From: Crocodylus rhombifer
Taxonomy: Eukaryota; Chordata; Crocodylia; Crocodylidae
Direction: 5' to 3'
NCBI GenBank assembly: GCA_038503035.1
Contig: JAVSML010024418.1
Coordinates: 372,001 to 436,000 of the forward strand
Length of the DNA stretch: 64,000 bases
Both the position numbers and the translations under genes were made by a program. The notes beneath the pieces were generated by a model. The model saw only the letters and a program-made list of their open reading frames with translations, had not been told where the DNA came from and ran no database searches. Positions 56,330 through 64,000 of the stretch are shown piece after piece (within the stretch, counting starts at the first letter, position 1; each line of letters starts with the position of its first letter).

Positions 56330-58309
56330 TACTGCAAAAGCATAGAGGTGGCTGCCACCTCCACCATGATGACAATCACAACCAGCAGCACAGCAGTCTA
56401 CTCCACCCTTATGTCACTTCCCATGCTGAGCTTTCCAGTGCCGGAAGAAGAGCTGCTGCTGGTTCTGGATCTCAGTGCCCTAGCAAGGGAAATTCTGGGG
56501 AAGGAGGGGGAATCAGGTGAGTTTGTGCTTGAGCTAGCAGATGATCCCATGTATGCTATCTGCCTGCACTGTTGAGCCAAAACCAGGGAAGGAACAAAAC
56601 GCATGAGCACCATGGGGATGCTGATGCATCTCCACCCCTGCAAAGCAGAGGCAGGCCATGCTGGAACAGTGGGGGGAAAGGTAGACAGGAAGGTGGGGGG
56701 GGTGTTGCAAAAGCAAGCAAGCTCATCCAGAGTATTGGAGAGATGCTTGCTGTCAGTGGCCATCCCTTCTCCTTCATTGAGCCACCAGGGTGCAGGCAGC
56801 TCGTGGCACTTCTGTGGTCCCATCATACCAACTTCCTGCACACACCACCTTCAGTACGACAGTGGTGCCATCCCTGTGTGAAGCATGCATGGTGTACTTG
56901 AGGGAAGAGCTGCAAAAGGCAGGTCTGCAGGTGGCCTTACACTTCACTTCAGACATCTGGAGCAGCTGGGGTGGAGATCATGCCTACCTCTCCCTCACCG
57001 TGCACGGGTGTGACCAGGCAGGCCCTGGTGGGCTCTCCTTCAAGCCGAGGTGATGGATGACTCCCACACAGCAACAGAGATCATGGGGGCCATGAACTGA
57101 TTGGTGCAGGGGTGGCTTGCTGGGCAGGGCGAGCTCTCCCACAGGTTCATGGTCACTGACAATGGGGCCAATATGGTCAAGGTGGTACGTGATGCCAAGT
57201 TTGGCATCTCCTGTAAGTTGCACCTTGTCAGGGACACTTTCAAGGGGGAAAGGGCTGCCGGTGATAGTGCTGCTGCTACCAGCAAGCTAATTTAAAAATG
57301 CAGGAAGGTGGCAGGCTACTTCCACCGGACCATCAAGGGGAGCAAGATGCTGTGAGATAAACAAGAGGATCTGAACATCCTACAGCACAAAATCATGCGG
57401 GATATGGAGACTCAGTGGAACTCCACATACCTGATACTTGAGAGGCTGGTGGGGCAACAGAAGAACGTCCATGAGATGGCCTTGCTCAGCGACATCGGGA
57501 TCAGCAGCCCCCTGAACAAAGCTGAGTGGTACACCATCTCCCATATCTTGGTGGTCCCCAAGCCCTTCCTTGAGGCCACCGAGAGCCTCAATGCTCCTGA
57601 TCCACATAGTGAGGGAACTTCAGAGCCAAATGGAGAGCTTCCAGGGGATCAGTGTTCCTGGCTGTGGCAGGCCACTGTCACCAGATATGCAGGCACTGGT
57701 GAGACGGCTGAAGGAGGGCATAAGGAAACGGCTTGATCCCTTGCAGTCTGGTACAGTCCATGTGCTGGCCACCATGCGTGACCCAAGGGTGAAGGGCACT
57801 GTATGTGACAGCCAAATACTGAATCAGTGGACAGAGGTGTTGGTAAAGAAAGTCAGGGAGGCAGAATGGCGGAGGCAGTGGGACATGGGACAGGGGGATC
57901 CACTGTCTCATGCTAGCATGCCATCCACAAGCCAGTTTTGTTCTCCACCACAGGTGCTGCCAATATGGGCTAAGGGCATGGGTTCTATGGTGGGGTCCAG
58001 AGCCACCAGACTCCAGCTTATGCGTTGGTGGGTGCCTATCTCACCGAGGATGTGGCGCCACTGCTGTGTGACCCCTTGGCCTACTGAGCAAGCCGCAGCC
58101 CTGTGTGGCCAGATCCAGCCGCAGTTGCCCATGAACACCTGTCCTGTCCACCGACCAGTGTTCCAAGTGAGACGGTGTTCAGCATTGCTGGGGATGTTGT
58201 GACACCCCACCACACCTGCTTGGATGCTGGTTTGGTGGAGCAGCTGGTGTTCCTGAAGGTGAACCTCCCGCTGCTAGTGTTCCCCAAGAGCCAGGTGCAG
58301 ATGGATTGA
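56330..58309 (+). pseudogene. hAT transposase remnant
   Basis: A possible BED zinc finger (AICLHC near 56560) is followed by YLREELQKAGLQVALHFTSD at about 56895-56955, holding the first catalytic Asp. Next are HRFMVTDNGANMVKVVRDAK (about 57140-57200) with the second Asp, METQWNSTYLILERL (57402), RLKEGIRKRLDPL (57705) and RDPRVKG. The C-terminal dimerisation block is PSETVFSIAGDVVTPHHTCL, then EQLVFLKVNLPLL (58160-58280). Frame changes occur near 57050, 57590 and 57900-58100, with stops near 57294 and 57354. Inactive. Confidence 0.8.
56636..56770 (+). repeat. Duplicated segment in hAT, second copy
   Basis: About 500 bp downstream of its twin in direct orientation; encodes the region before the transposase core. 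Confidence 0.8.
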
Positions 58310-58790
58310 ATGCCACCCTCCTTACTCTGTACATATCTATTTCCTTTTTTGACTTTTTTAAAAAACCAGGTAATGTCCTGCTCTCAGCAGGAGGGGGCAC
58401 TAACTGCATCACCAGCCATCAAAGGAAGAACATGTCCCTACTGAACTTCTTCCCCTGCCAGGATGAACTTGGAGGTATGGGATGGGGCTATGGGGAAGGA
58501 GGAGGCCCCAAGTCCTGGCCATGACCACTAAAACTGCACCCTACTTGGGTAGGGAGGCCTGGTGGGACTGCTGGTGGCATGGCAGCCCTGTAAATGCCAG
58601 GACCAATGATCTCTCGGTGAAAGGCAGGTAGGAGGTGCCATAACCTCCAACTAATACATGCACGCATACAGTCTTGGCTGGGGAAAGCCCAGACCTATCA
58701 TGCCTTTGACAGGCCTGATGCTTGCTGGTTATAGTGCAGTTGTGAGTCTCCTGTTGTGCTCAACTTAACTGCCTGGGATGCTAGCTGTTG

Positions 58791-59698
58791 GGTTGAAAAA
58801 CCTTTTGTCAAGCTGAGGAAGTACCTGCAGTTTGTGTCTCCTGGTCCTAGGTGGAAGGAATAGTAAAGAAGCCAGAGGCTGGCCTGGCATGCAATGCAAG
58901 CAAGAAAGCCAGTCAGTGAAAATGGAAATGGAGGCATCAGGGGGTGACGGACAGGTTGGGGTGGGGGTTGCGGAGCGGAGAAGGGGGATGTAGCAGTGCA
59001 GATAAAAGTGCAGAGGTACCTGGGGAGCCAGATGTCTGGCAGGTTGCAGCGTGTCAGAATTCCACTATCTAATCTATATAGAGTCCGTGTATCTAGTTTC
59101 TGTACCTAAGAGACAGATGAAGTGAAGTTCATAGGCCCAGCTGTGAAAAGTGGTTCGTAATTTGTTCCCTCTCAGGATCAGACCCGAGAGACTGGAGGCA
59201 TAGTTTTTTTTTGGTGAGGAATGTGCCCCCACAGGTAAGTATTCTTGTGTTTGATGGATTCTGGTGTGCAGTTTGTTAGGGTACTGGAGCTAGTAGGCAG
59301 GTTTTGCGTTTTGAGCTGTAGAAAGTTGGTGATGAGGTTAGGTGCTTGTTTGAATGTACAAACCACTTTTCAGAGCTGGGCTTGTGAGCTTCATCAGCCT
59401 CCTAGGTAGTAGGTACAGAAAATCATGGACTCAATATAGACAGTGGAATTCTGGCACACTGCGACCTGCCAGACTTCTGACACCCCAGGCACTGCTGCAG
59501 TTCTACCTGCGCTGTTGCATCCTCCTTTCCTCCCCCTCCCCACCCCAGCCTTTCCCTCAGCCCCTTGACACCTCCATTTCCACTTTCATTGATTGGCTTT
59601 CTTGCATGCAGTGCGTGCCTCTGGCTTCTTTACTATCCAGGACTAGGAGACACACCCACTGCAGGTACTTCCTCAGCCTGACAAAGGGTTTTTCAACC
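58791..59698. mobile_element. Long inverted-repeat (fold-back) element
   Basis: Arms 58791-59156 and 59358-59698 are inverse copies: GGTTGAAAAACC at the left against GGTTTTTCAACC at the right; GAGGAAGTACCTGCAG against CTGCAGGTACTTCCTC; GACAGTGGAATTC near 59439 against GAATTCCACTATC near 59058. The loop of 200 bp holds no ORF. No transposase; family not assigned. The left arm is about 25 bp longer through small indels. Confidence 0.8.
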
Positions 59699-59949
59699 TG
59701 AAAGCTTCCTAAGAGATTTCTCTAACTGATTTGTTTTTTTAATAATTAACATACAAATGTAAAAACACAGGATAAGCCATCATACACACCATGAGTAACC
59801 TATATCAAATACACCATCTTTACTTGCTGTCAATTCCTTTAAAACAAGAAAGGCTCTGTGACAGTTCAGTTTGGCTACCTTAGATGCTGCTGGTGCTATT
59901 GCTGTTGAGCCAGCTACGTTATTTTCACCTGCTGTCATTTACAGTGCTG

Positions 59950-60090
59950 GACTGAAATGAGGCTGTAGGGGAGGAGGAGACCTCACTGGGGCACACTGCC
60001 ATGTTGTGCAGAGGCCCCAGCACCAGGAAGGGTGCACCTGAACACACAGTGTCACCCACGCATGTCACGAGTTTTACCTGTCAACAGTGT
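59950..60090. mobile_element. LTR fragment related to the host LTR at 47969
   Basis: GAGGCTGTAGGGGAGGAGGA, then GACCTCACTGGGGCACA resembles 48335-48380. GCATGTCACGAGTTTTACCT, then GTCAACAG near 60053 recurs near 62405. Confidence 0.35.
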
Positions 60091-61420
60091 TACCTTGCAG
60101 CTCCATGTTTTGGGGATCCCTGACACAGGACGCAGACTGTCTGACTCGCAAAGAATTCCTCCCCCTCACCTAAACAGAAACTGATTAAGATGCAGTGAGA
60201 GACGCACCTAAAACCCTCCAGATAAGGGTGACAAGAGTGAAACAACTGCCCTAGGTCTCATTTGCATCCGAGATGGAACCAGATGACCATTCATTTACAT
60301 GAGAGATGGAGAACAGAAAGCCTGAAGAAGAGATGGCAGCCAATTCTGGGATCAGAGAAGCAGGGGAGCACTGCATGATGGGGAATCTGTGTTCCAAATG
60401 CTAATCAACCCACACACCCAGCTCAACATTTATCAGACCAGTTCTAATCTGGATTTACAAAGGACTTTCCTCCCCACACACGCATCTGTAAGCGGAAGTG
60501 AAGTTTAATAGGCATCTCAGGCCATACATTCCCCGGTCCCACTATGGGAGGCCTATTTAAACTTAATTGGCTAAAACTCGGTTGCTGGGTTAGGGAATGC
60601 TGAGGCAAGACACCGAGTCGGGGGGTATGGGCAACATTTGCACAATGGTAAAGGGTTCATCACAGCGTCCAGCCCACTGAAGCCTTGAGCACAAGTGTTG
60701 TAATACTTTTCCCAGAATGACTGGTGGAAGTCCTCTCCACAAAAGGTTATGAACACTCCAATAAGTGCCTTAAGTCTGGTAAAAGACTATAGTAAGATCT
60801 GGAAAAGTCATGCTAAGCTGAGGCTTGTTCACAACAAGTAAAAATCCAAAACCCTGATGCTGCAAGCTATCTATTGTTTCTGAAGACACCAGGAGATATT
60901 CCATCAGTATATCTGCTATCCATAGGAATGTCAAGCTGGCTCCTAAGTATGTGTTTCCTGAGTGTCAATCAGTTTCCTGAGATGTTCCAACCAGATAACG
61001 CCTTGTCAATAGAAAAGACAATTTGATTTACACTATTGAGAATGCTTGAAAGAAGCTGAACTGATGGTATAAAAATCTGTAAAAGAAGCAGCAGTGTGTG
61101 TGCTGACACCACCCGCTTTCTTCTCCAGAGGCTGAAGGAGACGGATCGTCTCCCTTCAAGGATCGTGCTGAGAACTTTAACCTGTCAGCTTTGCAACCCG
61201 AGTGCGTTGGACTGGCGAGATTCCAGCTCTCTCTTCCTAAGCTTAGATTTCTGAACACTGAACTGTGTGCTTGTGTCTGACTGTAGTTATTGTTGCTCTG
61301 ATGAACTGATTCTTGGCATATGAGGGTGTCAGCCTGTCCATGCTGATCAACCTGTAAAAATCACGGTTTGTTTCTTTGGAGGCTCATGAATATTAATGAT
61401 CCTTTAGGCACAAGTTGGTA
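60090..61420 (+). other. Possible LTR-like sequence
   Basis: Non-intronic-looking, moderately GC-rich DNA. A TATA-like GGTATAAAAATC at 61067 is followed by a pyrimidine-rich stretch and GAGACGGATCGTCTCC, a perfect short palindrome at 61138. No matching ends or partner LTR were found. Confidence 0.25.
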
Positions 61421-61886
61421 ATACAAAAGGTATATATTTGCAAATAGGGTCAGAGAGAGAAGACAAAAGACCAAACTCTCTGCCCGCAGGGAACACTTCT
61501 CAGCAGGCTTTTATCCCCTCTCTCCTGAGCACATGTACAGAAGCAGGAACTCTTACAACTCATTTCCGGTTCATACAAACATATATGAAATGGCGTCACG
61601 TCATACATCGCATGTGTATTATAATTAACTACTTAAGTATGCGGGGCGGATAGGCTTATATGTATTAGCTAATTGCGCTTGCTCAGAAAGTACTTTAGGT
61701 TACAAGAAGTTCAAACCCAAGGACAAGATGGCAATTATTCTTATCTACCCTGAGAAATGTAGGGGGCATGAAAGGAAGTGTGATTTAGTGTAACAAAGAG
61801 ATAGTAAATTTGCAGAACAAAGAGAGAGTGATACCTTAATACAAAGAGCCCTTAGTAGCTTCTCCAACCTCCCCCTTCCACCAGGG

Positions 61887-61964
61887 AGAGGTGGCAGCTG
61901 TGCTGTTCTAACAACACTATTGATGAGAGCTGGCAGCTGTGCTGTTCTAACAACACTATTGATA
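61887..61964 (+). repeat. 39-bp tandem duplication
   Basis: TGGCAGCTGTGCTGTTCTAA, then CAACACTATTGATGAGAG occurs twice, starting at 61892 and 61931. Confidence 0.85.
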
Positions 61965-62239
61965 ATGCATTTTCGATAATATTTCTAACAAATCTGGCCA
62001 GGTCAGGCATATCACATTAATCTGTGTGTGTTTGTGTGTATGACTCATTCGGGGACTGGAGGAACCCACCCCCACTGAACTGAGTCCTGCAAGATAGCTC
62101 CACTGGGGGGTGAGGGCTTGCAGAAGGGAGAGAGCTCCATATAGAAACACAAGTAACACAAGCAGCACATTAATAGAATTACCAAGACCCTGGAAATGTA
62201 TCCCTAATAAATGAGCACACCCCAAAGTAGTGGGCAGAT

Positions 62240-62904
62240 CTGGTAACAACAGTCAGAGGTGCAGGGCCCCAGAACCCAGAGTCCCATTGCACCTATCTCA
62301 CTGAGACCTTGAAGGCTTTGTGGCAGCAGCAGGGCCCAGCAACCAGGCCTGCAATGGTTCCCCAGCCCCAGTCCCTGCCCCAAGACAGACACATTTGCAC
62401 AGGCACCCATGTCACAAGTTTTGCCTGTCAACAGCCAGAGGTGCAGGGCCCCAAAAGCCAGAGTCCTGCTGCACCTATCTCGTTGAGACCTAGCAGGCTT
62501 TATGGCCTCAGCAGGGGTAGCAGGCCTGCAGTTTTGACCTCGCTGTAGCTTCACACATACAAGTGACAGCAGTTTTGCTCTCAAGACTTTGGGGTGCAGT
62601 TTCTCCAAACCCCCTTCACCTATCTCCTGGAAACTTGGCAGGCTTTGTTGCCCTCAGAAGGGGCTACCATTCCTGCAAGCTTCATCAAAATCAGGCCAGA
62701 AATGACAAAGTTATAGCCTGTTTTGACCTTCCCCATTATATCCTATGGGCAAAACGTCGAAAGAGGGTCAAAACGCAAAAATGTTTTGACAGAACGATAC
62801 GGAGCAGCTGTTTCATCTCGAAACAAAAGTTGAAATAAAATGCTGTTCTTTCAAACTGTTGAAACACTGGTCGAAATGGAATGCTTCCATTTCACACAGC
62901 CCTA
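62240..62904. mobile_element. DNA transposon (TAGGGCTGTG family), copy 4, with internal repeats
   Basis: Right end TTTCACACAGCCCTA at 62904; left end not found. Shares the AAGCTTCATCAAAATCAGGC and CCCCATTATATCCTATGG words with copy 1 at 360-437. Three diverged direct repeats start near 62251, 62436 and 62588 (GAGGTGCAGGGCCCC, then TGCACCTATCTC, then GGCTTTGTGGC). Confidence 0.5.
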
Positions 62905-64000
62905 GTGGCTAGCTGTTTGGAATTTAGCAGAACATACAATTTTAAAATAAAATCTGATTGCTTTCTTTTTTAAATGCAAATCTTGATGGTATCCTGGATT
63001 TTCCTGTCATCTGCATTTCTAGAAAATCTTATTTTTCCCTCTTTTGTACCACCAGTTTAAGTCTAGTTTTAGGCCTTTTCTCCCTGAACCTTTGTGCATC
63101 TGCATAGAATCAGTCAAAATGTGGTCCCTGAGAAAATGGTGGCTGGCGTGACTCCATCTTCCAGTCCTGGCAGGGGAGGTTGGTGGTGAAGCTCATTCTA
63201 CAAGGGGTAGAATTCAGAAGCGAGCACTGAAAATTCATGGGGAAGCCTTTTAGTACACTACTAGCAGCCATGAATGTGCTTTTTTGGTGCCCCTGGGGAT
63301 ATCCTGCCTGCTTTGGGACTCTATGGGTTGAATACATCCAACAGCTGCCCCAAGCATAGTGAATCCCTGCAGCCCCTGTTGTTAGGGGGCTTCTCAGATG
63401 AGTCCTATACCCTACTACAGTTGTAGGAAAAACTACAATCTAATCCTTCAACTGCTATTCTTAAGGTCTCATATCACTTCAGTTCAAACTCTCAAGTCCC
63501 TTTTGAGACTTTTATCAATTTATTTGACCTTAAAGTTATTTTCTATTTTTATTTCATATGTATTTGCATAACATAATGATTTCTCAGATGAGGGGAAAAT
63601 GAGTTATTTTGATTTTATTTTGGTGTCTTTTTTACCCATGTAATTTCCAAAGTCACTGACTGACATTTGATATCTGAGCAGGTTGGCGCTCTGGGTATTT
63701 AACAAGGAAGAACCAAGGCACTTCAAGTTAGAGTGCTGACATTTAAATGTTGAGGGCTTGTTGTGTCTAGCTCTTGATCTTGCAGCCTGAAAAAAGGGTC
63801 CTTGGATGGCAACATTGATATGTCTACAAGTTCTGGCTTTGAGGAATTGCAATAATGCAAACCTATGAAAATAGAGAATTCTTCAAACTGCTGCAAACAT
63901 TATCCCCTTCGCCCTTATAATCACCCAGATATATTTTACAAAGGAAAGTCCAATGCCTGATGCCAATGAGCTACAACAAAATCATCTTGCTTCTCTAGCA
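62905..64000. other. No recognisable feature
   Basis: No exon, RNA gene or repeat identified in the last 1.1 kb. Confidence 0.45.

Larger units (their letters stand above)
55545..58780 (+). mobile_element. Decayed ZBED-type hAT transposon
   Basis: Contains remnants of a hAT transposase in order, plus 0.8 kb of 5' and 0.4 kb of 3' non-coding sequence. Terminal inverted repeats and target duplication were not found, so borders are set by the neighbouring CR1 and fold-back elements. Lies downstream of PARVG on the same strand. Confidence 0.7.

Noticed and set aside
59354..59701. 115-codon ORF
   Set aside because: It is one arm of the fold-back element; the mirrored arm gives a matching antisense frame.

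Overview
The window is nuclear DNA from a vertebrate. The most likely source is a non-avian sauropsid, with a crocodilian as my best guess and a turtle as the main alternative. The reasons are CR1 LINE 3' ends with the ATTCTATG-type tail, old MIR SINEs, many hAT and fold-back MITEs, and long introns around one compact gene. The species call is an inference; no species-specific locus was recognised.

One host gene is visible: PARVG (gamma-parvin), on the + strand. Twelve coding exons can be placed between 22476 and 54530. All splice sites are GT-AG, all junctions are in phase, and the predicted protein has 323 residues with two calponin-homology domains. The start codon has a good context and lies 17 bases inside its exon, so at least one untranslated 5' exon should lie upstream; it was not identified. 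Two AATAAA signals at 54750-54769 mark the likely 3' end. No rRNA, tRNA, CRISPR array or second host gene was seen.

Everything else is transposon sequence or unclassified DNA. From 2.0 to 9.9 kb there are two head-to-tail, broken copies of a Tx1/L1-type LINE, with an RRM-like and zinc-knuckle ORF1 and an endonuclease plus reverse transcriptase ORF2. From 10 to 22 kb lie MITEs, a fold-back transposon with an inner 75-bp minisatellite, and a solo LTR. Inside the PARVG introns are hAT MITEs with exact 8-bp target duplications, three copies of one palindromic MITE, a nearly perfect 51-bp-arm hairpin, and a large GC-rich fold-back.

The most unusual locus is in the last PARVG intron (47964-53429). 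A solo LTR with 9-bp inverted ends and an AAGAA duplication was itself hit by a Ty3/gypsy-type retroelement flanked by CCTG(T). That inner element has an integrase zinc finger ahead of RT/RNase H, and RNase H is the last domain before the 3' LTR. This is the Gmr1-like gene order, and it comes with the type of capsid from which the vertebrate SCAN domain is thought to derive. Its 5' end is not a normal LTR: it is a 66-bp inverted repeat carrying two opposed tRNA-Leu-type primer sites around an inverted LTR fragment.

Downstream of PARVG are an antisense CR1, a decayed ZBED-type hAT transposon with an internal 137-bp duplication, a 0.9-kb fold-back element and LTR-like fragments. The last kilobase holds nothing I can name.
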